Assembly: GCA_036873755.1 (NCBI GenBank)
Contig: JAVTVY010025021.1
Coordinates: 47,876 to 111,875 of the forward strand
Reading direction: 5' to 3'
Origin: Hanleya hanleyi
Lineage: Eukaryota; Mollusca; Polyplacophora; Lepidopleurida; Hanleyidae
Length of the DNA stretch: 64,000 nt
Shown here: piece by piece, positions 41,790-54,146 of the stretch
Layout: each line of letters begins with the position of its first letter
Position numbering within the stretch: position 1 is the stretch's first letter
Position numbers and translations under genes: made by a program
The notes under the pieces: generated by a model
What the model was told of the DNA's origin: nothing
The model's input: only the letters and a program-made list of their open reading frames with translations
Databases searched by the model: none

Positions 41790-42840
41790 ATTCCTAATTG
41801 AATGACATTGTATATAATCGTCTTGATAATTTCTGCATGTAATGAGCATTAATTAAATTGAAAGCAATGGTAAAGTGTCCATTGAAAGTGTTTGGAATTT
41901 TTGCTTTTCATAAAAACAAAATGTCATTCCGTTTCAGATGAAATTGTATAACCCGTATTATATTGATGGTTTATGATATTGGAAAGGGAATTACCATTAA
42001 TGAATTGACACACTGTGCATGGAAAAGTAATGTTGTCTGTAAAATTTATAGGTTCAGGGATTCAAATATAGGATTCGAACAACGAAGGTAATGCAATTAA
42101 ATGTTTAGTATATATAGAGAGACGATAGGCTAAAATGGATACTCCAGTAATTAACTCGTGAAAGTCGGACATGTTGACCATTCATCATTATCAACGTTTA
42201 TACGTATAATTACGTCAAGGTTGTAAATTTTGTGAATACATACAAACTGGAAAAGATTAATTTCCTTCAGAATATGTACAGCTCCGCGAAGGTCTCGTAA
42301 CCCATCGGAAGTTGATAAATCAGATTAGTCGCTGAATCTCTTTAGAGTATTTGTTTACACGAAACGGAAGATATTAGCGACTTGAAAAGAAGATCTTATA
42401 TGTAAAACCACACACATGATTTCGGCCTGACCTGACCTGGCTGTCAGCTGTTCAAAATACAAAAACAAGCTAGCCAGGGCCGGTCGATCTGTGCCTCTGC
42501 CTCTGTCCTACCTCCGTGGTCCGTAATGTTGAAGGCATTTGGTTGATGTCCCAATGCTCGTTTGAATATAATATATAAAGGTTACGTTATTTCTTGAATA
42601 CACGGTTGGATTTATTTACCGGAATTTCATTATCAACGTCATTCATGGATCTATAAACTCTGTCACCGGTCACTCCCGCTTCCAGGCCCTTCCTCTTCTT
42701 TCGTCGGGATCTCAGACTGCCAGTGTGCGTCACTCAGAATCTCAGCCAATCAAAAGCGCGCAGGGCATAAGGCCACTTCATATTCTGTGCGCTTGATGGT
42801 TTGACCATGGTCTGTGTAAGGTAGACCAAGTTGTTCGCGA
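41790..42840. other. AT-rich intergenic DNA, nothing recognised
   Basis: No credible frame and no repeat shared with the rest of the window. Confidence 0.4.
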
Positions 42841-43200
42841 TAATGTCACCGGTTAGCAGTTTTGTTCGCCTTCGCGTGTCCATTTCAAAGCCAGATACGA
42901 GTCGCGGTCATGAGTGATGTATGTGCGTACATATACGTCACAAGTTCAGGGAGTCTGGTCTTTAACTTGGAAAAGTACCAGTAAAGTATCAGCAAAACTG
43001 CCAACTAAAAGTCTATCAAAGAAATAAATGGAAATATACGGTGTAACTTGTTTGGAGATCGGGAGCCACGGCGCCTTCTTCTTGGACAGCTTACAGAGCC
43101 CCGCCGTCATGGTATGAACAATCACAGGACCTAACGTGAAAATAAATGTAGAATGGGATGTTTATCGCGTATGATAATAAAGACAAACTGAGTGTAACGA
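42840..43200. repeat. Third copy of block d of the large dispersed repeat
   Basis: Shares with 8690-8980 and 14470-14750 the order GTGTCCATTT, AAGAAATAAAT..AAATATACGG, GGAGCCACGGCGCC, CCGCCGTCATGG and GAATGGGATGTTTATCGCG. On the minus strand, here and at 8657-8887, an ATG-started frame begins MTA.. and contains PWLPI. This may be a small conserved exon or chance within a conserved repeat. Confidence 0.55.
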
Positions 43201-43204
43201 TGTA

Positions 43205-43663
43205 AACTTCCATATGTATTGATAATACTTGCGTTATCAAAAGTTCTCAGTATATGACACGCAAGAAATGACGGCCGTCCCGCAAGTCCCAGCCTCGCCA
43301 TGATCGTAGACATTTATACTGGATGTAGATACATGAACCGATGCGCTGAGATGATAAAATAGCCCTGAGAAGCTATGAGACTGACTTTTATTAAAGTTTT
43401 GTAAATGTTCGAAGAAAGCGACGGGTTAAAGGAGATCATAATGTATACTGTTCTGAGAATTCCCCGATTACGCCAGTATGATTCCCATCGTATTAACATA
43501 CACATCAAATAAATATATATACGAGTGTCCTGTGCATATAACACGTACACGATACCATCCAATAATGGAGGAAGCATGCAACCCCCGTAAACTCCCATGG
43601 AATATACGTTCAGCCTGGATAACACTGTATCAGCGCAGTCCTCAAACCCTTTGCGTGTATTCT

Positions 43664-43665
<2 letters not shown>
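43205..43665. other. Spacer, nothing recognised
   Basis: Overlapping short frames on both strands without recognisable domains. Confidence 0.35.
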
Positions 43666-43667
<2 letters not shown>

Positions 43668-43711
<44 letters not shown>

Positions 43712-43745
43712 AACGTCGCGTTCAGCAATATTTCAGCTATATAGC
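43668..43745 (-). repeat. (GA)n microsatellite joined to a retrotransposon 3' terminus
   Basis: About 40 bp of (AG)n is followed by GTTTAACGTCGCGTTCAGCA and ATATTTCAGCTATATAGCGACG. This is the complement of the 3' terminus at about 8617-8655, which also abuts a (TC)n run. No RT or RNase H sequence follows, so only the terminus is present, as in a severely truncated copy or a SINE borrowing this tail. I recall this combination from abalone sequences. Confidence 0.8.
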
Positions 43746-43749
43746 GACG

Positions 43750-44480
43750 GACAAACAAAAGTATTCAAGTAGTCCATCATCCCAAGATCACTTTCAGCAA
43801 CGAACCTCAATCCACGGTATAGAAAAATTCCATTTTGATTTTCAGTTAGACCATATATAGACGTGTCGTAGAAAGGTGTACCCTGCCTAGCAACACCTAC
43901 TGCGACAGAAAGCTAAAATATCCCCCATTAAAATCCTCCCATCCAACCACCCGAATTCTAACGTGTTGTCTCTATGAAATCCCTCCCTCATCTGATCTAT
44001 CTCAGTGCATGCACGAAGATTCCCGAAGTTCAAGCTTCGGGCCAAAACCGGTTTGAGTGGGTTCGGAGGATTTAGCCGGGATGATGCAATCTCCTGGCAT
44101 ATCAGGGATCAACAGCTCCGAGCGTAAAGCTACCTCTGCAACACCCCACCCCGTTTTCTTTTTTGCGAAGATCTTACTTCGCGCGTATAGAACCCTTCCC
44201 TATCCCAGGCAACCGCCTTTCCAGCGCTGACAACAATTACTAAAATACGAGACATAGACGTGAATTCTTCATGTTATATCACATGTGTCAAAATGCGTAA
44301 CTTGCAGTGTACAAAAGTACACTGCTCTCTAAAAGCACCCAACTTCAATAAAATGATAACCCCCCCACTATTCCAGTCTCATTAACAGACTGTCTATAAT
44401 TACACCCAAACCCACTAAAAATCTTACTCAAATGGTCAGCCTCATGGGACTGATCACTTTATTTCTCAGAAAATATAATC
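43750..44480. other. Intergenic DNA, nothing recognised
   Basis: Pyrimidine-rich in places (43900-44000). No gene or repeat was seen. Confidence 0.4.
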
Positions 44481-44481
44481 C

Positions 44482-44615
44482 GCAGGCCAGCCTACCAGCT
44501 ACATGACCGCAATTAATACAAAAACATAATCCAACCCACGACTGGTATAGCAGGCCAGCCTACCAACAACATAGCCACACTAAACACCAGAACATCATAC
44601 AATCCACGACTGGAA
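44482..44615. repeat. Two-copy tandem repeat, about 68 bp unit
   Basis: CAGGCCAGCCTACCA starts both units (44482 and 44550) and both end with CCACGACTGG. They are about 75-80% alike by eye. Confidence 0.75.
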
Positions 44616-44619
44616 CAGG

Positions 44620-45470
44620 CCTCTAATCTAATAGCCGTCCAGACTATAAATTGGGCTCCCCATTCTCTCTCCCCTAATAATTTCAAGGCTCGTCTTTCTA
44701 GCAGAGAGGGAACCTACAGGGACGAATGTACGAGGAGCCAGCAGTCTGCGTGCACTCAGACACGATGACCCAGCGCACACCCGCCCCCGCAAACGGCTAT
44801 CTCACCAGAGAGAATATCCCTCAGAAAAACTGAGAATGAAGAACATAACCATCAACTGTAACTCCCACAGATTTCAAGTTCACACAAAACCAATTCATTG
44901 AGCTCATAACTAGACGAGGGTTGAGACTACAATCAAATAATGACGCATTTATTCACTCCCCGAGTGGTGGCTATCCTGCCCCACCGGATTCACAATAAAT
45001 CATAAAGCGTACTACGAAATATCGGATAGACAACTCTCACCAGGGCTTCACGACGAAGACATGGGATGAAGAGGCACGTCTACCTCAACCCCAGGTCTCC
45101 GACATGGCTATCCCCACTACATATTATCTAACTATATCTCCTCCATGTCACTCCATATGTTAAACTTCACCTCACATAGACTTTCATGAACATACCACAC
45201 AGCTCAACACACACAGAAACCCCCACAAAGAACACACAGTTATAAAATCTCAACAGGCTTCACATAGAAATGCCATTAACGCATAAATCTGCATCACAGT
45301 CTTCATACACAGAAATTCTCTAACCACACAGCAAATATCGAACCCAGGCGTCTAGCACCCGGTTCCCTCACATAGAGTACATACACACACCTAGTTCATC
45401 ACAACGCATCATATTCTCCCATAACCAGTCCGGGCCAACTCCTAAATGAGTAACCTATCGCCCATTCTGG
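44620..45470. other. A/C-rich intergenic DNA, nothing recognised
   Basis: The plus strand is rich in CACA and ACCC words and poor in G in places (45130-45420). No gene was seen. Confidence 0.4.
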
Positions 45471-45476
45471 CAATTT

Positions 45477-45627
45477 GTTTCCAGATCAGGAAACACAACA
45501 TATTGTTTCCTAAACAGGAAACCACGTGAAGTTTCCAAAAGAGGAAACACTTTAACGTTTCCTAAATAGGAAATGATCTAATGTTTCCTGAATAGGAAAC
45601 ACTATATATACTTCCTAAACAGGAAAC
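45477..45627. repeat. Array of six 18-bp palindromes at about 26-bp spacing
   Basis: Each unit has the form GTTTCC-NNNNNN-GGAAAC, typified by GTTTCCTAAACAGGAAAC. Starts are at 45477, 45505, 45531, 45557, 45583 and 45611 (the last one base short). Unit spacing is 28, 26, 26, 26 and 28. Spacers of 8-10 bp differ from each other. The half-site and centre vary slightly between units. Confidence 0.95.
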
Positions 45628-45629
45628 AC

Positions 45630-46395
45630 TGCATGGTTCATTTCCACACTTTTGAAAAACATATTACACATAAATGTGTATTAAACATACCTTTTAGCAA
45701 ACAGTACTGTCGGTTGTTCTCGAGACATTTTTCACTGATTTATGAAATTGTATCCATGTGTACATGTGTGTCTGTGTGCCAATAACAAGGACAGAACAGA
45801 CAAACATATAAATTGAATTCATAGCTGCATCAATTGCAGATGTACACATTCTAGTTTTTTTTGTTCTGTTTTAAACACAGTCCATGGCAACTGGATAACT
45901 GAATATTAACCACTTTATTCTAAAATACCAACAGCACTGAAAAACATCTATGTGCTGGTCTGAAGGTTGTTCAAATTTATCTTTCTGGATTTTTAGTGTT
46001 AAACCCAGATTCTGTCTATTATGATAACTTGGGTATTTAATTGTAGTAAACATTTGGTCTCCTTCCCTGTAATACTTTCCCCTCTGAGTCAAGTAGTTCA
46101 ATGTGTGTTTAACAGACATAAAACTCTGGAGTCAATTGCTATCTCTCACAGCTTCAAATTTGCACTCATCAGTTCATGGAGCTTGTAGTTAGGCCTATTC
46201 ATTAAAGTGGGTGTCACTATACAGATAAAATTGTGTTACAGACCAGATGGCTGGGTCAGCCAGCCAAACAGACTGGTCCATGATAAAATCTCTGTGGAAG
46301 CTATATGTACATGTAACCTGCCCTCTGGCGAAAAAACCAGATAGGAAACATCACAAATTTTAAAACTGTAGAATACTGGAATGTATGGGGAGGAA
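45630..46395. other. AT-rich spacer, nothing recognised
   Basis: A minus-strand frame at 45871-46119 has no domain. No repeat was recognised. Confidence 0.35.
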
Positions 46396-46406
46396 TCCCT
46401 GACATT

Positions 46407-48045
46407 ATGGCACATGACATTTCAGCACGTAATATTTTGCCACAAAATAAAGAGGGAGACATTTTGGGGTGCGACATTTTGTCAATTTCGTCTGTTAAAT
46501 CTAAACAGACCTGTTATAATTGGGCAGTATCCAGGTTTGAGTTAATGAATGCACAGAAATATTGGGAAGATTTTATAGGTATTTTTGTTGGTGTCAATTT
46601 AGTTTTTGTACAAAATTAGTAAATTTCCAATCATGCAGTCAGCCTATACATGTAACAGATCTCCACGAAGGCTGAGTGATGTTAAACTTTCAAATTATTT
46701 GTATAAGCAATGTATATATAATCATTCTCATCTACATATAGAATAACACTTGTTACCAGAGTGGCTACAAGATTTTTAAATTTAGCTGCGTGTTTTTAAA
46801 ATTTCAAGTTGCGCAACTATTTTAGAATCGCGCAATGGAGCTTTGTTCAATTTTAAAATAGCGGAAACCAATTTTCTTTTCAGTTCCGATTTGCATTACC
46901 CAATTCTCAACCGTACAAATAATCACTGATACATGCATTCTTGAGTCATTGAAAATTATATGGGCTGTTTTTTTTGTTCCAACTTTTTTAGATCCTTTGC
47001 AGCTTCTGGGGTGGCAGTGTATAGGTGTCACGCTGAAGCCATTATATTGATTCCTGTCAAACACTTATTTGTAGTTTTGGTACGTTTCCTCATGTTAACC
47101 TAGGATTATAATGGGTACCTGAGATTATGAATATTGAAATCACATTCTATAAATTAACCCTGGGTAACAGCAGATGAACGTTTCATTGAATAATACACCA
47201 AGCTCTGATTAATGGGTATCATTTCATTGTTTTCAGCAATTGTAATTTAAACAGTAAAACATGGAAAATACCCCAGTGGTGGAAAAAGCTGAATATTTCA
47301 TTACCGGAAGAACAGTTCCATAAAATACTGAATATTTGTTCAGCCGCAGATTTAATAATATCAAAATGTTAACTATTAGAATGAAAATGTCCTGCACTAG
47401 TTCATTCTATTTAAAAAATTGGTATATTTCTACATTATTTTCATTCAGTTTTAAAGCGGACTGTTACTCTTGAAATTTAGTGAACTTTGCTGAAACCATG
47501 AGAAATTTTTTTTAAAAACATTTTCAAATAATTGCATGCATAATTGCTGCAGTTGATCACAGTTGACCCCCCATGGAGTTGAACACATGACAGTGTGAAC
47601 AAAAGACTCAAAACTTGAGGAACATAGCTTCAAAATATTCCTTTTCTAAAAGAAATTCAACACAAAAAGTTGCTCCCCGTATAATTTCAAAATTGTTACT
47701 TGTGGGTTTTTAAATCCTTGCGCAATTTTAAAATAGTTGCACCAACTTGAACATTTCAAAAACGCGCAGGACAATTTTAAAATCGCGCAGCTTTTAAAAA
47801 CGTGCAGGACAATTTTAAAATCGTGCAGATTTTAAAAATGCATGTAACACATTCACTACAAAATCTTAGTAGGCTCTATAGTCTCTCCATGTTAAAAAAA
47901 AAACTGAAAATCTTTATTTTAACATAATTTGACGTGTACAATAAAGCTGCTGAACTGTTGTGTGCTGAAATGTCGTAACGACCACTTTGTACTGAAATGT
48001 CGCATGCTGAAATGTAGCTTACCCAAATGTTGCGTTCTAATATAT
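46407..48045. mobile_element. Foldback-type element with GACATTTCAGCAC-word ends
   Basis: The left end (46407-46490) has GACATTTCAGCACG, GACATTTTGGGGTGCGACATTTTG. The right end (47945-48035) has the complement (GTGCTGAAATGTCG, ACTGAAATGTCGC, TGCTGAAATGTAG). Terminal inverted repeats built of short degenerate words are characteristic of foldback-like DNA elements. The end words are shared with the unit at 52144-52674. The interior has a second inverted pair (see 46757-47880) and no credible transposase. Confidence 0.55.
46757..47880. repeat. Nested inverted-repeat pair with GCGCAATTTTAAAAT words
   Basis: The left patch 46757-46850 (GTGGCTACAAGATTTT, TTTAGCTGCGTGTTTTTAAAATTTCAAG, GCGCAACTATTTTAGAATCGCGC) is matched in inverted orientation at 47690-47880. 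The right patch has CTTGAACATTTCAAAAACGCGCAGG, three GACAATTTTAAAATCG-type words, and ACAAAATCTTAGTAGGCTC. It is probably a second DNA element inside the first. Confidence 0.6.
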
Positions 48046-48105
48046 ATCAAATTAACTGCTTTGAATGCATACTATTTTATGAACATTTTTGGAGTAATTG
48101 TTATT

Positions 48106-48795
48106 CCTACGAAGTAGGCTACAGATCGCAAATTGTCCGGTAATGAGTGAGTCCATCCGAATCCTTTCGTCGGCAAAATAAGGAGAACCGTTGACATTAG
48201 AACCTTGATTTTTGGCATGAACGAGCATTAGGGCATTGTTACCAGCAAGTTCTGATCTGAAATAATTCTGATTAAAATTAGATTTATAATTAACACTTCA
48301 GTATATATCATACGGGGAAAAGTCCGATCATTTAAGCGAGGGAAACATGACACCATGGAATTTGGGAAATAGGGAACAGACCTGGCATGCCTGGTGCTCT
48401 CTCGCTGTTGGATTCAATGGCCAGATATGAGGACAGCGACCTCAATACAGCTGAGCGAACTATTTATAGACGGAGGCTGGTGAAGCAACAGTATTAATGT
48501 GTTTAACTCCGAGTCTATTCAACTGCTCGATGTACCAGGGCCGGATCACTAAATGACCAGAACATTCACCAATATACTTTCATTTTTTGTGGCACGAACA
48601 CATCGATGTAAATATATAAATACCCAGAATATAATCTTGCTCAGTCTCACAAAAGGCATGTTATATTAGAGAACCTATGGCTGTTATGGAAGGTTGTACA
48701 TGTACCATATTATGATGAAACGTACCGTAGGGAAGGGTCACATCATATCTCAATGAAAATGCGACCGAGTCCTAATGCCTACTCTACTTCGTAGG
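48106..48795. mobile_element. Family T element, short copy, CCTACGAAGTAG ends
   Basis: CCTACGAAGTAGGCTACAG at the left end is matched by the inverted CTACTTCGTAGG at 48784-48795. The first 207 bp recur at 48962-49168 with only a few changes. The right-hand 30 bp (CCTAATGCCTACT.TACTTCGTAGG and the following TCCTGTGACGTTAGTCACACTG) recur at 51759-51806 and 59373-59420. It has no ORF. Which of the outer words belongs to the element is uncertain, because the right-hand similarity extends past the inverted repeat. Confidence 0.6.
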
Positions 48796-48961
48796 TCCTG
48801 TGACGTTAGTCACACTGTAAAAAATACCATGGTATTTTAACGAATTGACACAGCTGCCCTTGTGCTGATATATCCTTCAAACGGAAATATTTTTTCGATT
48901 ATATAGCAGTCTCAACATAGACCGGTGTGAGGTAAATGCTTATACCGGTCTAATGCTTATT

Positions 48962-51784
48962 CCTACGAAGTAGGCTACAGATCGCAAATTGTCCGGTAAT
49001 GAGTCAGTGAGTCAGTCCATCCGAATCCTTTCGTCGGCAAAATAAGGAGAACCGTTGATATTAGAACCTTGATTTTTGGCATGAACGTGCATTAGGGCAT
49101 TGTTAACAGCAAGTTCTGAGCTGAAATAATTCTGATTAAAATTAGATTTATAATTAACACTTCAGTATATTGTTATAGATATATGTAAACTGTAGCCTTT
49201 AACGTGTATCCTATTTCACATCCAAACATTTCATCATTGACCACATCAGGCTTCAAATTCAGGTCAAATTACCCACTGATGGTGAAATATCCTACATCAA
49301 CCAATTAAGTCAGCCTGGTGCAATAACCCAGCAGAAGAAAGAAAGATGTGGTATCATCCTTCAGATTAGTCTGTGTGAGCAACAATGATAAAAGTTTACT
49401 GAGGGTGAAACAAAGCCATGACGGCTGTTTAAAGGGTCTTAATTTATTTTCTTTGGGTAGAATTTAACTAGATAAAGTAACTTTGATCATCATGCCAAGA
49501 AAACTGTGGTCCGTTTTGCTCCAGTATCAGTTACCACCACCGAGTCCTGGCCGGCTAAAAATACCCTGTCATTGATCCACATTCCACTGTATGCCACATG
49601 GCCCTATTACTGAGGTTAATCTTAACGTGCATCTGGGACAATTTCACAATTGCCCGACAGCATAGGCCTACTGCACATACCCTCAAGCAATCAGCGCTGT
49701 TTGCATAACTTAAATTGTTAAATCATATCATTGAAATAATATAGCAGAAAACATTGATGTGAGTTATGATATGTACACTATGACCAAAGACATGTTCATA
49801 ATGTGCTAATCGGATAGTTAGGACAATCATTACTTTGCATCAGAGAGTGTGTGACTTGGATTCAACGGTTAAGACTTTGGAGGGAAATACAATTTTGACA
49901 GCAGAAATATGACCCCGCCATTTGCTGATTAGAACGATAAAACTGGGTAGGCTAAATGGACCCTTTTCAATGCAGTATTTCTTGGCATGGATGTGAAAAT
50001 ATGAGGACATACTTTGGGTTTTTTTTGTACCTCTTGAATACTGACTATATATCACACTTGGATATAATTTGAACAAAAAATGACATGTGTAAACAAAATA
50101 TGTCTAAATTTTTTTTGTCATTTCAAATCTTGATCCATTTTGATTCCTTGATTAGGGGATACAGACTCACTGCCACGGAGTGTGTTGGTGTGTCACAGCA
50201 ATGCAATTCCGATTCACACAACGAAGCTGAGGTGGTTTAACGTTTATCAATGAAGAAAATCACCAATCAACCGCCATAGAATATAATGTGAAACAAGAAA
50301 ACCGGAATAGTACATTCATCAGATTGCCGATACCCAAAATGTGTTGTCTCATATATCTAGATAACAACGTGATGTAGAGACGCTATTTATTCGTCTTCGT
50401 ACCGGTTATGCTCAGGAGAATGACATAGAATCATTATTATCTTGTGCATAGAAGGTGTTGGTATTGAGTTGAATTACCGTAAACTACATAAATGCTACCT
50501 TTCTACTATAGTACTATATATAAAAATTTGTTGTATTGTTGGGAAAATAATGTGATTCAAAAGTTGTTTTGATCCTGGACAAGGGCACTGAAAACCATTA
50601 AAGAGATGTAAATGTATTTTCACACGTAAAGCTTGAAATCTACTGAACCTATATTATTCAATCTGTTTCCTTTAATTAAAAAATTGTAAAATTAAATCGG
50701 CGATCGTTATTTATTTTGGAATGAAGGCGCATTAGGAGACTGTTACCAACAAGTTCTGAGCTGACCTACTTTTGATGAAAATTTCTGGTGATTTTTGATG
50801 AAATTACAAGCGTCTAGTCCGTCATTCATAATCCAGCCGTCGTCCATTAGAGAATATCCGCGTCCATAATCCAAAGACCTATTCCATTTTCCACATAACA
50901 GTATTAGCACCAAATTCAAAAGGACAATCATAGTATACATAAACCTAGGCTTGTTTCCTGCAAGAGAGAGAAGCGGTCAACAGTTTTCAATGATGCCGGC
51001 AAGACATGTTGATGTTCCAAAAATATCAAATCCGTATCGCTGATCAGTATTCTTAATCCATAATATTCGTTATAGAGTCGTCATCTAAAAAAAGATGTAC
51101 TCACTCACGCTTTGATTGTGACTGTTCATATGAGTACCATGAGGATCTTGAAGTACATGGGTTCATACGGCCCCTAGCCCCGGGTTAAGCGGAATTAGAC
51201 ACAAGTTACGAAACGTAGCGCCATAGATCTTGCACGCTACGTTCGTATTTTGCTATCAGCATGCGATATGTATCGCCAAATTTGAGAAACTTTGAGTGGA
51301 GGCGCTTGGTGGAATAGCCCTGTTTTATAAGTTTCTGCAACAATGTTTTGTGACGTTGATTAAAATCATCACATTTAACACAGGATCTAGCAAATGCTAC
51401 TAAGCGAGATATGTATACGCCATATGCAGGTCCCACTGGAATATTACTATCCAGAAAGGGATAGTTTACGATGTCGAAATTGTAATCATCTCTTTGGTCA
51501 TAAAGTCGACGAGAGAGAATGCCCGCTTCATTTTTATAGAGATAGAGATCTAAATAAGATGTGCCTGTAGGACTATCTGTAGTTTCCTTCAAATCCAGTG
51601 AAGGTGGATATATATCCTTCACTGCGTCATTTATATAGCGATTATCCACAGCGAGAAGATCGTCTATATGGCGATTCTGACTTGGGCGGTGCCCATCTTA
51701 ATATAGGCAGGATTTCAACTGGGGGTGGGGATTTCCAAGAGTTCAGTTCGCGTTCGAGTCCTAATGCCTACTGTACTTCGTAGG
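48962..51784. mobile_element. Family T element, long copy, carrying a Penelope-like insertion
   Basis: Left end CCTACGAAGTAGGC at 48962, right end GCCTACTGTACTTCGTAGG at 51784. The right part (50464-50803 plus 51670-51784) aligns with 58937-59403, where it is uninterrupted except for the neighbouring retroelement. The Penelope-like copy at 50804-51669 sits within it. The middle (49170-50460) has no recognised gene. Confidence 0.55.
50804..51669 (-). pseudogene. Penelope-like RT element, 5'-truncated copy 2
   Basis: The frame 51206-51649 (147 codons) carries NRYINDAVKDIYPPSLDLKE, YLDLYLYKNEAGILSRRLYD, YGVYISRLVAFARSCVKCDD and STKRLHSKFLKFGDTYRMLI, the post-catalytic part of the RT. The RT catalytic box is just lost at the truncation point. 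The 3' region keeps the shared words and terminates in CTTGTAA (50804 on the plus strand reads TTACAAG). It shares about 90% or more of its residues with copies 3 and 4. Confidence 0.8.
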
Positions 51785-51789
51785 TCCTG

Positions 51790-52140
51790 TGACGTTAGTC
51801 ACACTGCTCATGTTAAACAACTGAATGTCTCAATTGCCTTGGCATATCAATTTTTGACCTAAAAATTTATGTCATTTTAATTCATAGTTAATAACATCGT
51901 ATGTTTTTTGAGACTTTAGCTTTGGAGTCCTTAATCCATTTGGATAGTGCCATTCAGGACAAACAGAGGCCTACATGTATAAGCTTAGCTATTTTAACCA
52001 GTAACCAGAGCCTGCAGCTTTTAGAGACAAAAGAAAGAACACACTGTACAATGTAGAATGTAGATCTGAGATAGAATGTCCACTCTTAAAGCTGAGTTTA
52101 AAGCTACATGTACACATGTGTACATGTAGTCTAGTAGCTG
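51790..52140. other. Spacer, nothing recognised
   Basis: AT-rich, no frame. A TACATGTGTACACATGTAGC-like alternating stretch occurs near 52108-52128. Confidence 0.35.
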
Positions 52141-52143
52141 TTA

Positions 52144-52674
52144 GGACATTTCAGCCTGTGACTCTTCGGCAGGGGACATTTCGGTCAGGGGACATTTCAA
52201 CCATGAGACTTAGCAGTAAGTGTGGGGTATGACTTTTCGGCCGAGACATTTCAGTAGTGAAATTTTATTTTAATTAATTCTTTGAAATTCAATTTAAGAT
52301 AGTAAAACAGATGGAACACACAAAAAATTCATGTTTACATGTGGCTACATTTATCATTCATGGATGTATGACAAAATAGGAACGCATTGCCCAATTAATA
52401 AAAAAACAAAACCTTTTAAGACACTAAAAACACTATGAGGTATGCATCAAGTTCAATAGCAGGAACTGAATTTCCAACAGGACAATTCATGTAATTCCAT
52501 TTCATTATCTTAAATTCAATTCAAGGTAAAATTAATGAATAAAATTTGATTGTCGAAATGTCACAGGCTGAAATATCATATGCAGTAATAGGCCCTACTG
52601 CCGAAATGTCATTTGTTGAAAAGTCGTGGGTCACTGAAATTTCTTCTGCCAAAATGTTGCGTGCTGAAATGTTA
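52144..52674. mobile_element. Short foldback-type element
   Basis: The left arm about 52144-52312 (GGACATTTCAGCCTGTGAC, GGGGACATTTCGG, CGAGACATTTCAG, then AAATTTTATT..AATTCAATTTAAGATA) is matched in inverted orientation by 52503-52674, giving arms of roughly 170 bp with mismatches. The middle of about 190 bp is unique. The outer words match the ends of 46407-48045, so the two units probably belong to one family. Confidence 0.75.
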
Positions 52675-52679
52675 TGGAT

Positions 52680-54145
52680 CCATGCAGTCACGAGCAAAGG
52701 TTTTACAGAGAAACATGTTGATGATGTGATCGGTGTATGCATGTGACCAACACAATTCGGTCAACTTATAAAATTAACAAGCCATCAATCAGTAAGTGTC
52801 AATAAAAACATTTAAGTTGAGTGAGTGAATATGATTTGACATCGGCGCTTCGCTTTCAACACTATTTCAGCCATGTCACCACGTTTGTTTCCTTTCCACA
52901 CCCGGAAACCACACGGGTTGGGTCCTGTTCCTTATAACACCTGATAAACCCACGGGTGCCTCAGTTAGTCATCTCTTATCACAAGCTCTCTGAGGAGCCG
53001 AGACATATTCTTACCATGATCTGGAATGTACACAAAGACATCCCAGGTCAATCCCGGAGAGCCCCACAGGGCCTTTTAAGTTGATGGATTATGTACAAGT
53101 TTCATTTGATAGGCTTAAAAACTGTTAGGTTTTCTGTTTAGTTGATTGGTTCGGCAGCCATATTGGATTGTCCCAGCTAGCTGTATTAAATATATTCAGA
53201 AAAGTCTGTAACCAATGTTTCAGTTACTTCAAATTGGTTACCAGCTTATTTGGTAATGTAAGTATGATAATGTGCCTGATTTCAAGACCCATTAATAGCG
53301 TCAAATGGCATTTTTATTTAGTTTAATTGATCACTTCGAACCACAATTTATAAAGTTAATTCCAAAAAGACTCCGCTCTACTTGTTCAACGAGAGCTACT
53401 TGTTCAATATACGCCCGAATATCTGGAATTATATTGGTCCAAATTTCAAGGTTGTTTAATAGCCTTGATTCCAATTGGTAGCTAGCAATCCAGAGAAAGG
53501 TCTACAATTTTGTGCTTCTGAGAATGTAACATATATCTAAAATGAGCTTAACTCTTGGTAACTAGTTGACCTTGAAGCAAGAGCCGAGAGCTCACATATC
53601 CCACACTGAAATCGACAATAGTCAAACACAAGAAAATAGTAGTTTTCCTACAAATGGATTTCTCTCAGACGAGAAAATTTTTCACGAAGTAAGAAGAAAG
53701 TGATGAAGCAAACCTTTGTTTTTGAGTTAATATTAAAACAGGTATGAAGGTCATAAAGGACCCCACTCCCCGTTAAATTAGTCAATGTATGGTTTTTATT
53801 TCACAACAGTTTAACTAAATGTAGCTGTTTCAAACACGGCAGGCAACTCCACAGGACAAATGCCATATACATGTAGGGGAGAGAACTCTGAATATTCCAA
53901 CCTAACACATATAGTCAGCTAAACTTGATTCAGTTTTGGGGGAATGTGACATTGACCTTTGACAAATTGATGTATGGTTCCTCTTTGCCATGCGAGTAAG
54001 GTATACTCAAAGTTTGGTACCAATCCATACCTTGAAACTAGAGATATCGCATGGACAACAAATGTTAACGGATGAATGGACAGAACCCAACATCGCATTA
54101 CATGACCTCGTCTTTGACAGGCATATGAAAATGTGACTTTTACTG
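52680..54145. other. Intergenic DNA grading into the DR1-type repeat
   Basis: 52700-53500 shows nothing. From about 53560 there are isolated TTGACCTTGAAGC and TTGACCTTTGACAAATT words. At 53970-54085 the sequence TTGCCATGCGAGTAAGGTAT..CAAAGTTTGGTACCAATCCAT..ATCGCATGGA is of a kind I recall from dispersed mollusc repeats that end in GGACGGA words. Confidence 0.35.
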
Positions 54146-54146
54146 A

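Noticed and set aside
45477..45627. CRISPR-like array (palindromic repeats with unique spacers)
   Set aside because: The spacers are only 8-10 bp, the repeats vary, no cas gene is present and the setting is an animal genome.
51742..51762. tRNA-like B-box (GTTCGAGTCC) in family T
   Set aside because: No A-box at the right distance and no cloverleaf could be drawn, so neither a tRNA nor a SINE is supported.
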